Source: Membranipora membranacea (Eukaryota > Bryozoa > Gymnolaemata > Cheilostomatida > Membraniporidae). Taken from it: DNA of 64,000 nucleotides. Every line of letters starts with the position of its first letter. Position 1 is the stretch's first letter. A model generated the notes under the pieces. It had not been told where the DNA came from. It did not search any database and saw only the letters and a program-made list of their open reading frames with translations. Shown here one piece after another: positions 47,839 through 60,104 of the stretch. Made by a program: the position numbers and the translations under genes. The DNA is taken from NCBI GenBank assembly GCA_914767715.1, contig OU612073.1, positions 23,004,001 through 23,068,000 on the forward strand, written 5' to 3'.

Positions 47839-50315
47839 ATGAGAAGTTTGTATTTGTTCACCGTCATTCAGCTTGCTGTGCATACAGAATTTACAACTTG
47901 CCAGGTAACCGATATTATAGACAATGAGGGATCTTGTCAAAAGGACAACATAGCTGCTCTGATTCAGGCACTTGTTATCCACTATCACTTCACTATCAAC
48001 CTACCGTGGCCCAGAAAGCCGGATAACATTAAACTTGTCTGCCAGGGTCTTTTTACGAGGTCAGGGGAGAAGAATATCATCTTGTGTTAAGGGTGTGTAT
48101 TTTCCATGTTCTTTATTGTATCCAACTTTGTATTCAAATGATAAAGATCATTCAGAAAAATAAAGATGCTTCTCAAAATGGTATTATCAGCTCATTTTAG
48201 CTTACTTCCAAAACATCTGACTTGCCTTTGACTCCTGGCACATTGTCATTAGTCAGTCACACTCACCAACGTTACTGTCTTTTATTTAATTTGTAATAAA
48301 ATACATCATTCAAATTAAAACCAACCACACAAATCTTAAAACCAGGCAAAGTGGGATCAAGATTTTCCCACGCCTAGCTAGGCACTACGCGCTTGAGATT
48401 TACGGATTACTCAAAGTACCGCTGATTTACATACTAAGCAGCCATTGGTCGCATCCTTGGTGAGGTCATCTGATTTATATGTTACATGATGTTGTCATCT
48501 GTAGGTAAACTTGGCAGCAACCATCTGTGCTGATCCGATCGCTCAGACCTCTGCCTTCTGGATAACTGGACAGGAAAGTGGGTCTAACGATGATGACACA
48601 TCCACAGTATCCTGCCCTAGTGAGTAATTTATCTCATTGAAAACTAATATTGTAGTAGGGGAACCCTTTTATTTAGACTGTAAGAAGTTAGATGCTCATC
48701 GAGTGCTACCAATGCTTCTATACCAACGGCGTTTGAGAATATTCACTCAAATGCTGCAATTATTGAATAGCTACAAAATATGGATGATGCCTCACAGTCA
48801 ATTACTAAGCATTGCAGTTTTGTTATATCCTTTTAGCTGGATACTATGCAAGTGAGTGTATTTGTGAGAACGAGCGATATTGTGATGGTGCCGTGCTACA
48901 GCCAGACAGTCGATCCTGTATTGCATATCGTATCCATCATGGAATTGAAACCGGATCGCAAGGGACCAAGGTATGAGAATTATTGTCAACTTACACCAAG
49001 GTATTGAATTTTAGGCTACATCATAGACTTAATAATAAACCTAGACACTATATGGAGCATCAGCATTAAGGCACTGAGGCATCTAATTGTTGGCGACATA
49101 ACGACATATGATCATTGATTTACTGTCCATTATCCAGGTTAATTATTGTTCATAATTCATCAATTTTGATAGGATTTTGAGTTATTACAATAGATTTAGC
49201 AGCTTGTCCTGAACAGTTTGATACTAATTTTAGGCTAAATTCAAAATCCGATAAAAATTGATGAGTTGTGAAAAAAACTGGATTATTGACAGTAAATCAA
49301 CGATAGCATCATTGCTTCTACACCTTCCAATGACATTATGTCGCCCTAAATTTGAGTGCCTCAGCTGTATATGGTGTCCTGACTAGGTTTATAATTAGGG
49401 ATATGGGTTACATGTTTATATTTCCACAGACACTCACCATGTTTATTTTTCAAATGTTGGGTATGTCAACTAAAAAAAAAATAATCCATTATGATTCGGA
49501 ACAAGGATTTATGGAATAGGTCAATATGAAGTTGTCTGATAGAAAATTATTTCAAAATGCACTAAACATTGGATGGCAAAAGGTGACGTAATGCGATGAT
49601 CACTGCCAGTCTTACAGTTTATATTAATATTAAGAAAACTCATCAAGTAAAATTCTGGTGACATCTATTCTGCCGGAAAGCAAAATACAAATTATATGAG
49701 TGCCCCTATTAAATAATTTTATCACTCAAAACAAGCCGAAGATGGAAGTGCATTGCCAGCATTATTGTTAAGAATGAGACCTAGCATTCACTTAATACAA
49801 AAAGGTATTAGCCTACTGTTGTTGAATCGGAGTAAAACTTTAGTTTGCCATATGGATTTCATGTAAGATTTTTCACTGCATATTGTACCATAAACCGTTC
49901 ATGGTTCATTATTGAAGGCAATGGTTAGGTGTAAACTGGCAATTGCAGTTGACGTCGAAACAGTCTACAAGACAATCAAACCAAACGAATCTATCACATG
50001 TCCTAAAGGGTGAGTCGTCAGCTAAAATTTCTCATCTGAACTTATAACAATTGCTTTGTATGGGAATTTTCGGTGGAGTATTTTTTTCCATTTTCTTTTT
50101 GAACGTTTATCAATGATTGCAGTTTATTTGGTTCATGCAGGTACATCATGGAATCATGCAGTGTAGTGGATCACCGCACGCATCATGGTGGAGGTTATCT
50201 TATCAGAAAACTGAACCACGAGGAGACAATGTCCTGTACCTGGAGTGTCAGGTCACCAAGAACAGTGACAGTGGAAATAATCAGAATGGCTGCTGCTTGT
50301 GTAAAAAGAAAATAG
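47839..50315 (+). CDS. Small secreted protein with PCSK9 C-terminal-like cysteine modules; 5 exons, 193 aa
   Basis: Exons 47839-47904, 48505-48619, 48837-48970, 49918-50009 and 50141-50315 keep phase from ATG to TAG. Residues 1-19 (MRSLYLFTVIQLAVHTEFT) look like a signal peptide. Two related modules follow: SCPTGYYASECICENERYCD ... SCIAYRIHHG ... GSQGTKAMVRC, and TCPKGYIMESCSVVDHRTHH, GGGY ... SCTW ... VTVEIIRMAAACVKRK. The order C-x2-G(Y/W)-x3-(E/G)C, H-x-GGGY, later CxW, then (A)xxC matches the Cys/His-rich modules at the C-terminus of PCSK9, but there is no protease domain. An outside-binding role, as in PCSK9, is inference. Intron 3 holds a foldback MITE. The homology is read by eye; the exon structure is the firmer claim. 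Confidence 0.6.
49036..49393. mobile_element. Foldback MITE in an intron of the PCSK9-like gene
   Basis: Ends ATAAACCTAG and CTAGGTTTAT, and the arms pair over most of their length (GCGACATAA/TTATGTCGC, GATTTACTGTC/GACAGTAAATC, ATCAATTTT/AAAATTGAT). No ORF. Confidence 0.7.
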
Positions 50316-51715
50316 CATTTATTTAGACTTACTGTCATGAAAGGTTTTTTCAGACGAGTTTATAACTTGAATACACTGTTTGTCCAAAAACATAATATCA
50401 CATCCAATCTCCTGCAGGTTAACCCTGAATCCTAATCTGACAAAGAGGATACATATGCACCAAAGATAATTCCCAATCATAGCATGTGTCTTCTCTTTGA
50501 CTTAAAGGCGTAACAACTTTGTTTCTCTGTATGATCACTCATCTGGTTAATTAGTCAGATAATGAAATGCTACCTGAGTACATTATGAGTCAAATTGTCT
50601 GGTGACAGAATTTGCCTCTGACCGTATATACGGTTTCGGTCATAAGTTGGTCAGCAGCCACAGTTTACATACACAGAGTACAGAAAATAAATATTGAAGA
50701 AACCTAGAAGAATAGAATAGAATACTATTGTAGAGTATCGAGCAAACATCTAAGACATCGATCATTAATTTCAAAAGCCTCACAGATCTTGAGTTTAGTT
50801 CAGTTAAGAAGAACTTAGGCATAATTCTTAGATCAAAACCTCTCTTGTCAATTTTCTTGCTTTGGTAGTAACTGCGGGATTACCTGTGGCAACTGGACGC
50901 ATACAATGATGAAATGATTATTTCAAAGGCCCCACATGATTCGTGAGTCTTTTAGGAACACAGACTAGAGTAGATCAGTGTAAACAAATTTCACATCTAG
51001 ATTTGTTCTGGCCCTGATTGTCTTCACAACAACATACATGTTGAAAAGATCACAAATCCTTCCTTTCATTCGTCTACCTCTGATGAAGTGACAGCTGAGC
51101 TCAGGATATTGAAAAAAATCCACCGGGCAATCAGATTACTCACCTTAAATATCCATAGTTGTAGATGACACCATTTTCAGTAAAAAAACCAATGGTTAAA
51201 ACTTGAAAATCCCACACATTTGGTGTTTGGAAGCTGATCATCATCATAGGAAGTGTAAGGAGACCACCACCACAGCTAGAGTGAGCCCACATTCACCGAA
51301 CCCTAGGCCTCAAACTAACAAGGCCATAGATTCATTGTAAAGAAATAATTGGGTTTAGGTCCAGGTACTAGTTCAGGGTTTCAGCTTTGATCTATCATGA
51401 GAAAGCTCCAAAGGTTTGACATTCAGGTGATGGGATCATAATTGTTTTGCCAATCTGATTATTCTAGGCCTTTCTTTATTTCATCATCAGCTATTTTTTA
51501 TGAAATAATCAGGACCATGTAAACAAAACAAGGCTGTGTGTTCTAAGGGTTACCAAATTATCAAAATTACAAGACTTTTACCTGACCCTTTCTATTAATG
51601 AGAGGATGCACCTGGCAACAAGTCTTTAAAACTCAGCTAACATGCCTGGAAAAATCTATTAGCTTAAGGATGGGATTTCAGAGGCTGCAATTTCCAAAGC
51701 AGATACATAGAACTT
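50316..51715. other. Intergenic, nothing recognised
   Basis: 1.4 kb of AT-rich DNA without a supported exon, RNA gene or repeat. Confidence 0.45.
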
Positions 51716-51721
51716 ATCAAG

Positions 51722-54683
51722 TATAAGGGGACTTAGTATCGTTTGTTTTTCATTTTAGCGCACTGATGCTAAAATATAAAAAAATAACTTGTTTTTCGTT
51801 TATTGTTCCAAAACAACAAATCAAAATATGAAAATAGAGTTTTTTGATTTTCTTATTGATGAAAACCGAAATATTGATATGCATCCTATTTTCATATGTC
51901 AACTTTGAATCACAGTTACAAAAATCAAACATTGCAAAAGTAGCCTTAGTTGTTATCTTTCTCATGGGGATTTACTTGGGTTTGCATTTCTTGCCGCTAC
52001 CGGATGCTGCCGCCAAAAACGGGATGTCTGCCTGCGGTTGGCACGCTGAGATAATTTGTCAAGTCAAGTCAGCTGCTATGAGGGGCTACTGTGTGGCTTG
52101 TTGCATTGAGGGCCACACAATGTATGTTACAGTGCTTGGGATTAAAGGTATTCGGTGCAGGTGCTTTGTAGTGAATTTTGCTGATGCTGTTGGGCTGCCG
52201 CCTGGTGGCTGCCGCCTGGTGGCTGCCGCCTGTTGGCTGCCGCCTGGTGGCTGCCGCCTGGTGGCTGCCGCTTGTTTGATGTCGATTGTACGATAAGCTT
52301 GCTACCTCTGGTGGGTGTGCTGCCACTGATGTGTTACAGATGGTGTGCTCAGTGTGCTGCCGATAGTGTGCAGTGCGTTCATTTTAGTTTCTTTTTTCAT
52401 CTGATATCATGGTATTGATAAAATTGAATGCTTACAATATTGGGTCAAAAATGACTGAGAGCGGAGACTATTAAAATGAGTCAGAAAGGAAAAAAGGATT
52501 TTGCACGTTTTTGGGACCTACATAGTTTAGGTCTAAAAATAGTTTTGCAGCGAGATGACGTTCTACATTCAAATCTGACAATACAGTGCTAACATTATCA
52601 ACGCTTCCATCATAGGCTATGAGCCAAGGCACAAAAATGTTGCTAGTTTTTAACTGTCTTAGCCATTGCTCGTCTTTTGAATTCTTAGAAGATACTTAAC
52701 TAATTCTGACCTGCTGAATTCAAATCTGTTGTGTTAGGATGGATTCGCTTCCCACTTCTATGAGAAATTTAACTTTGAAATTTAAATGGTAATTAAAAAA
52801 AGGGAAAGTGATCAAAATATGAAGATACGGTTTCAAAACATCCAAAATCTGAAAGAGCATGTCATAATTAGTTGATCTACAACTTTACAAGGGTCTCCTA
52901 TCATAAATAGCCGAGAAGCGGCCAACAACGATTGCAATACCCCTCATATCACTTGTGTATAACTATCATTAAAGTGAAACCCCTTTTTCAATTTTGCTTC
53001 TGCCTAAAAAACAGGCTTCGAATGTTCGTACTGATCTGATTAAGTTATGGTGATTTTGTATTGACCCTCCCATCGCATAACACCAGTGTTCAATGCTCTG
53101 AGTGTGTTTTTTTTCTAATAGTGCATATTTTTAGGTTTCCTTTATAGTATAATAAAAACCGTCCTTCTAAGTTCATATAGCGTATAAAGCAAAAATTAAC
53201 TCCTTGTAGTATCATCAAAAAGGCGCGTAATGCGGAAAAAATGGTCATTGATGGAGTCAATACAAAACCACCATGAAAAAATCAGATCGATACGCACATT
53301 CGAGGTCAGTTTTCAAGGCAACTTTAAAATTGAAAAAGTAGGGTCCTTTTAATGATAGTTATATACAGGTGATATAAGGGGGTATTACAACCGTTGTTGG
53401 CCACATCTCAGCTATTTATGATAGCAGACCCATGTAAACTTATAGATCCACTAATTATGACATGCTCTTTCACATTTTGGATGTGTTGAAATCATTGCAT
53501 CATTTTTTTTATCACTTTCCCTTTTTTAATTACCATTTAAATTTCAAAGTTAAATTTCTCATATAAGTGGGAAGCAAATCCATCCTAACACAACAGATTT
53601 GGATTTTACTGTATCACTGCAAGATAAATTGCCTTGGCTCATAGCCTAACAGGCCGGTTTCAGGCAATAAAAGTTAAGATAGCAGACCCATGTAAAGTTG
53701 GAGATCCACTAATTGTGACATGCTCTTTCAGATTTTGGATAGTTTGAAACCATATTATCATTTTTTGATCACCTTCCCTTTACCGGCAGTGTTTTTGGCA
53801 ATTAGCGGCTTATTGTGCAACTTATCCATCCAAAATTGCAAATGGAAGTGATAAGTTAGGAGGAGGCTGCCACCAAACTAATTAAAAAGAGGGTGTGTTT
53901 GATCAGCAGCTATTTCTACAAAATGCCTCTAGCTCTGTTAAAAAAAATCATAATGAGGATAAATTCAAAAACTCCACCCTTTCTGCATAACATAGGTTTG
54001 GTAAAATGGTGATGTGCTTCCGCTGATGTGCTGTCGATTGTGAGTGAAGCATATATCTTCTGTTGGGTGTTCTGCCGCTCATTGGTGTGCGGCAGCATAG
54101 TGAGCACACCATCTGTAACACATCAGTGGCAGCACACCCACCAGAGGTAGCAAGCTTAACGTATAATCGACATCAAACAAGCGGCAGCCACCAGGCGCAG
54201 CCCAACAGCATCAGCAAAATTCACTACAAGGCACCTGCACCGAATACCTTTAATCCCAAGCAGTGTAACATATATTGTGTGGCCCTCAATGCAACAAGCC
54301 ACACAGAAGCCCCTCATAGCAGCTGACTTGATTTGAAAAAATTATCTCAGCGTGCCAACCGCAGGCAGACATCCCGATTTTGGCGGCAGCATCCGGTAGC
54401 GGCAAGAAATGCAAACCCCAATAAATCCTCATGAGAAAGATAACAACTAAGGCTATTTTTGCAATGTTTTATTTTTGTAACTGTGATTCAAAATTGAAAT
54501 TTGAAATTAGGATTCATATCAATATTTCGGTTATCATCAATAAGAAAATCAAAAAACAAAAATTGACTCGATTTTCATATTTTGATTTATTGTTTTGGAA
54601 CAATAAACGAATAGCAAGTTGTTTTTTATATTTCAGCATCAGTGCGCTAAAATGAAAAACAAACGATACTAAGTCCCCTTATA
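51722..54683. mobile_element. Large foldback transposon, nearly palindromic over ~3 kb, 6-bp target duplication
   Basis: Ends TATAAGGGGACTTAGTATCG and its inverse, flanked by ATCAAG (51716-51721 and 54684-54689). The arms pair from the ends to the centre near 53150: 51722-52360 with 54100-54683, and 52720-53090 with about 53220-53600. A third copy of part of this inner block is at 53670-53790. The arms contain ORF-like stretches only because of base composition. No transposase seen; a non-autonomous Foldback-like element. Confidence 0.8.
52194..52275 (+). repeat. Minisatellite in one arm of the foldback element, 14-bp unit
   Basis: Six copies of GCTGCCGCCTGGTG (one with TGTTG, the last with TTG). 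The opposite arm has only one unit (near 54185), so the array grew after insertion or shrank on the other side. Confidence 0.9.
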
Positions 54684-54884
54684 ATCAAGCATACATTGTG
54701 TTGATTCTTGATATAGTTGCTGCAGGGATATTTATGGTAGAGGGCAATTTTCAAATCTGTAGTCAAATTACAGAGCTTGTTGTTTGTGAAGATATTCAAT
54801 GTTGAATTATTACTAATTCAAGACGTAAGATAACTCAACATAATTTAGTATTTCAAAATTTGTCTCACCATATGTAGGCAGGCG

Positions 54885-55895
54885 ATGATATTTTTTTACC
54901 CGAGAATCCCCCTAGCGGCGCTTGAGTTGTTGATTCGTAACAAATCATAACTTTTAATACAGGACAGACTACAGGCGGTTGAATGAATGTTGCATAGTTT
55001 TTCAGCACGTAAGGAATCCAAAGAGAAATATTATTATATGACTTACCCTCTGGTAGATCCAGCTGTATATCAAGCACAGATGTACGTTTTTTACCGTGTC
55101 TGTTTCCTCTCTCCATATCTGCTTTATCTGATTCAGATATTACGGAGCTTTCTCAACTTTCTCAGCAGACAGAAGCATGCCATTAATGGATATGACAAGG
55201 GGATGGGACTGGCTTACTCTATAAAATCCTCATCACTGAATTTCCAAATTTATCCCCTAATAATGCTTTAGGCGGGTGGCAACAACAGAGCTAGGTTTTC
55301 CTCACATCGATCTCACTCAATTAGATAAAACGTATAAAATTCCAAAAATACAATATTTCAAAAATGAATACATCCAACAACCCGACCTTTACGTGGCACA
55401 CCAAGGAGATAGAGAGAAAGAGAGAAGACCCCTGACCTTGACCTGTAAGTTCATACATATTAATTCATAAACTGGTTAACTAACTCTTGAGCCAAAACAT
55501 CACAATACAGAGATAGTTCTGAACTATTTATACAATATTTTTACTATGAAGGAATTGTAATTCTGGATTGAAATTAGGTACAGTGATCCCCCCCCCCCCC
55601 CCCCTGCTCATTCATGATGTACAAGACAAAAATGCTTCCAAATCCATTTAGTTTCAATAACATTTATGTTTGATTGTTTTTGCGTCTAAGTATTTGTCTT
55701 CCATCAAGCATTGAGGAGACAATTTCAAAATAAAAAATTGTTCGTGACCTTAAATAGATATATTATTGGGGTAAACAACTGGTGTTCCATGAGCAGTACT
55801 TCCGGGGAAATAGTGCTCATGGTTTGATATTGAAGTCTATTGCTTCCCTTCACTTATTCCAGTGTGCTGGCAAAAGTTATTAAGGATACACCAGG
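54885..55895 (+). repeat. Segmental duplication copy B, left part
   Basis: Paralogous to 40680-41340 and then 46866-47095. The BEL/Pao element of copy A is absent. In its place (~55560-55668) is a short unrelated segment with a 16-bp poly-C run at 55592. Confidence 0.75.
55047..55116 (-). CDS. Putative first coding exon, duplicated (copy B)
   Basis: Minus strand: ATG at 55116, MERGNRHGKKRTSVLDIQLD then LPE, donor GTAAGT; 70 bp as in copy A (40859-40928). Differences from copy A are at six codons, among them D5N, Q7H and F15L. Gene family unknown. Confidence 0.45.
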
Positions 55896-57050
55896 TTACT
55901 ACCACATCTGCTGTGATAAAGATCATCACTTCGCAAGTAAGGTCTACACAATAACCGTTGCAACTATCGACAATCTTACTCCAAGTCATGACAACATAGT
56001 CACTGCATTTGACCAAAAGTACCACAATGCTCATATATTTGTAAATACTCCTTGACCCAGTACTGCCTTAGCTGATGTAGCATCATCAGTATGTAAAGGA
56101 TTAAATTCAGGACAGATCTTAAGAATTGGGAATGGAAAGGTTAGACATGTTGAATGTATGGTGTAGGGTGTCTTGTTCACATCCCATGGTTACACAGTAT
56201 GATTGGGATATGATTTGGCCTTACTGAGGTAGGTATTGGCTTGAAACAGCCTAGTTTTTGTTCGCTTGTTTTTTTTTCGAAACAATCTGATCTGTCATTT
56301 TCTCATAAAATGAGGACGCTTTCACTGGTGGTGGGTATTGTTTAGAAAGTTTTTTAGAAGCGATTATAACATAATATGATGGCGCCTGGTTTACATGGTT
56401 TTGGTTTTGGTTATGACATGATGCTGGTGGTGGGTATTGTTTAGAAAGTTTTTGAGAAGTAATTATAATATAATTGAATGGGTACATAATATGAGGGCGA
56501 GTGAACGGCGTAGTTGTGGTAATAAGTGCAAAGAGAAATGAATATAAATTGAGCCGCCAACAGAATCAGTCACACTCAGACTCAGAGAGACAGCTTGGCA
56601 AAATCACCACGATGTACTGAAAGAAGGAAGGTTCGTTCGGCTCTATATTGTGAACAACATATCATGTAATTATAATAACTATTTTAAACAATAAATAAAC
56701 TAACAAAATCTATACAAGGTCAATGAAGTCTATTTAACTTGAGTTAGTTAGGAATCACGGGCGTTCTGCCCCAACAGTGCACATCAGTTAGAACCCTATA
56801 AGTGTCTCAATTGTCAGGGAGTAGCTATACCCTTCATAAAAATACTATTGACCTCAAGAATTAGGACTTGTGGCTTGAACACCATTTACAATTTCTTTTG
56901 TGTCTGTAGCGCTTAAAATTGCAGTTGGCATATCTATCAATAGATAGGATTGTCTTTCTGTCTTTGCAGTCAGTCAAGTCGACAACGACTGTTTAATGAT
57001 TTCATGTTTCGCTTTGCTACATCTTTGAGCCTGATTCTAAGTCAAACTAG
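55896..57050. other. Insert breaking duplication copy B; possible solo LTR
   Basis: The duplication stops at ~55895 and resumes at ~57870. Here 56290-56345 and 56425-56460 repeat a segment with GGTGGGTATTGTTTAGAAAG. At 56560-56780 sequence ending in AATAAA and a GC-rich border looks like the 3' part of an LTR. Ends cannot be set. Confidence 0.3.
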
Positions 57051-57054
57051 ATCT

Positions 57055-57700
57055 CTCTACCCTTCACAGAATTGAGAATAGGGAAGTTGTCTCAGTAACA
57101 TGTCATTATCTATCAGGTGCACATGTCCCAACCATCTGAGGTTTTTCTCTATCAAGATGTCTGTCATGGAAGGGAGTCCTGCACTACACAGGATCACTAC
57201 ACTTGTCATTTTCTTCCTGCATGTCACATTCATTATGTTTCGCAGGTGCCTCATCATGAATGCGCTGAGGTTTTTGCCTGTTTCCTATAGTTGGTCAATG
57301 TTTCTGCTCCATATAAAACGGAAGAAAATACAACCGCTCTATAGACTATGCACTTTGTCTTGATAGTAACGTGCCTATTCTTCCAGATCCGATCTTGTAG
57401 TTTTCCAAATGCACCACTCGCTATACCAATTCTGCTCCTGATCTCCTTATCTATCTGAGCGTTGTTAGAGACTGTACTTCCCAGGTACTTGAAGTCCGTG
57501 CAATGAACAAGAGGATCTTAATCAATGATTATGGCTTCAGGGTCTTGAGGGGACTTGAGGAGCTTCACCGGCTAGTATAGACACTCGGTATTCTTTACAT
57601 TGATCTTCAGACTGAGCTGTGCTGCTGTTTTGGCAAAGCTATCCATCAACAGATTACAGAGCACCACATAACTGTTATATCAGCAAAAAATATAGATTCT
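57055..57700 (-). mobile_element. LINE 3' ORF fragment (RTE/CR1-like C-terminus)
   Basis: The minus strand reads KYLGSTVSNNAQIDKEIRSR, then GAFGKLQDRIWK, VVFSSVLYGAETLT, MMRHLRNIMNVTCRKKMTS and LRWLGHVHLIDNDMLLRQL. This is the usual C-terminal end of many non-LTR retrotransposon pol proteins (I-R-S-R-I, LYG-ET-T, RRLRWLGHV-R). Stops and one frameshift; both ends truncated. Confidence 0.8.
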
Positions 57701-57869
57701 GAGCAGAGAAATTAAAAAATGAAATTCAAAAGTTCTTTAGAGATAGCTCCTTATAAACAAAACAATATACATAATTATTTGAAGCCTATATGTCTGATGA
57801 AACTCTGTAACTTTGACAGCTTGCGTGCCAAACCTCAACTTTTAGCCCAGAACTTCTGTTTCATCCTAT

Positions 57870-58520
57870 AATGGTCCACTTGAGGTAAATGCTCAAATGA
57901 AAGTGACATTCTTTCATAGATGTGGTAGCATAATTATAAGTATTAACATCGTAAAACGGTGAGAGAGATCCTGAATATATATAGCTAAAGAAAAAAGAAT
58001 GCAGTTTATAGACGTGGATTGAACCTTAAAAAGGGCAACCAAGGTTTCAAACAACTTCTCATTGATGGCCATGATTAATAGCAGATTGCACCTTCTGCAT
58101 GGGGAAAAAGACAAAATATAATTCGGATGATTATTCAGCCAGAATTCTTGTGAAACATTTCTTCCATCAGGTACTCAAACTCAGCTAAAAGAGAATACCA
58201 CATAGCAATTTCCTGTTCCTGTTATTATTTAGCCTGTGCTCTATAATTATTACAGCAAAGTCTTGCAACCTCCCCTAAACTGAAGTGTTACCCAGCTTAG
58301 AGTCAGCAACTACTTTGAGTTTTGCATCGCGTAATGCACAAAGCTGATGCTGCCCAGCACATTATTTGCTACCCATTAATGCATTGCTGCGAAACCTTGG
58401 TTGCCCTTTAAGCGTAGCCACAAGACATACATAAGAAGTCGACTGATATATATTCATGGATCAGGGGACCTATATGACCCTGAACAAGTGTATGGTTGCT
58501 GGAATGCATTTCTCATATTC
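57870..58520 (+). repeat. Segmental duplication copy B, right part
   Basis: Matches 47099-47420 and is split by the MITE at 58030-58409. Confidence 0.7.
58030..58409 (-). mobile_element. MITE with AGGGCAACCAAGG ends, TTAA target (copy 2)
   Basis: Inverse of 7331-7711 and highly similar along its length. The paralogous site without insert is at about 47294 (CAACCCTAAGCGTAGCC), which confirms both the element limits and the TAA/TTAA target. Confidence 0.85.
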
Positions 58521-60100
58521 AATTTGTCAACAAGTTCAGTGATGCCACAACCAATATCTTGTAAACTTTTGTCAAGCAGCTCGCTTATGTTATCATTGTG
58601 CCTGCAGTATAGCCTTGGGTTATAGTCATTATCTGCAGCACAGTGGTGAACTTCCAGATTTCAAGGTTATGATAATATCTAAGACAGTGTCCCATTTGGG
58701 ACCAAATATTTCAAATTTTGGGTTTTTGTTGTTTTCCCAATTCCGATTTCAGTTTATGCGAATTAATCCAGGCCCAATGCTGCAGAGACGAACATATACC
58801 TCAACAGTTCGCATATGAGCAAGGTTTTCACGTCAGTCATAACGTAATATAAGAGCTCCAAGTTTTTGAGCTAGACCCAATTACTGACACAAAATTGTGA
58901 GAAACAGACTTCACAGCTTACTTTGGATGAGCCAGGGGGCTCGATTGGATGGAGGAGCAGAAGCTGTGAGATGCCAACACTCACAGCTCGAATCAGGATT
59001 TGGCCAGGAGCCTCAATAGACAAATAGGGGGGGGGGGGGGGGGGGGGGTGATGGGCAGAAGCTGAGAGATCTCAAGTTCTCACAGCTCTTGCTTAGGAGG
59101 TTTGAGGGAGACGAGTAGACAAAACAATTGCAGACAAGATAAGACGGGATTAGACACAATAAAACAAAATAATATATAATAAGCTCATTCTTCAAGGGAG
59201 ACAGAGATGTTCAGCAGATGACGCCATCCACCGGGTTTTTTGTTAAATTATCTTGATTAAGCTATCGATAAGCGAACTCCCATCTCCACTTTTTGAGGGA
59301 ATCAAGGGCTTTGCACAATTAATGCAAAATTAAATTATTTCAATCGGACGATAATTCGAAATCAAATCTCAAAGGAAATCATGATTTTAATTAATTTTAA
59401 AATTAAATTGATTGATGAGCAAACCGCTCTCCATTTTTGGCCCATGCCTACCCACAGTGATGAACACTAATTACGGAGCGTATCAATTTATACTATACTG
59501 GAGCATATCACACTCTATTATTTTTGAGCGATCACACCTTTTAGAGTTGACAGATTCTATCCTTCTGCACTGGACACATTTGATGGTATGACAGAACTTG
59601 GCTCATATCTTGTGTGACTGTTAAAATAAAGTCTGATTTTAATGTCAAAAAGAAATCTCAATAATGATTTATTGATAAATTTTGTTGTCAGCTTTGTGTG
59701 TCAAAGTTAAAATCCAAATGTGCTTGACAAACTTGAGTAGCTAAACGAAATACTCTTTGTATGGAGTTGCCCCCTTCTTTTACAGTTTGGGATAACTCCG
59801 TACAAAATAAAATTGAGTAATGACGAATAAAAGAGGAATGTGCGTCGTGTTTGTTCGGTATTCAGCCAAAGTGGGTCAAATATCTGACATAGTTATATAC
59901 TAATGTAAATTCTTCACAGGTAGCTTTACTGTAAATTTTACCACTGATCCATAAATTCATCACAATGCTGTAAGCATTCTACCCACTTAGGTAGGCTATA
60001 ACATATGCTAGACATTGTGCTTCTTCAAACACTCACAACGCACCATTTAATGAGTGCCTTGAAGTTCGACACATTCAAAAATCAATTCGAAATACAAACT
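58521..60100. other. Intergenic, nothing recognised apart from a poly-G run
   Basis: Contains a ~20-bp poly-G tract at 59028-59048 between two partly similar segments with CTCACAGCTC. At 59760-59812, TGTATGGAGTTGCCCCC and its partial inverse form a loose hairpin. No exon supported. Confidence 0.4.
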
Positions 60101-60104
60101 CATC

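Noticed and set aside
51844-52296. 150-codon frame with Leu-Pro-Pro-Gly-Gly-Cys repeats
   Set aside because: Created by the 14-bp minisatellite inside the foldback element; no start context, splice sites or family match.
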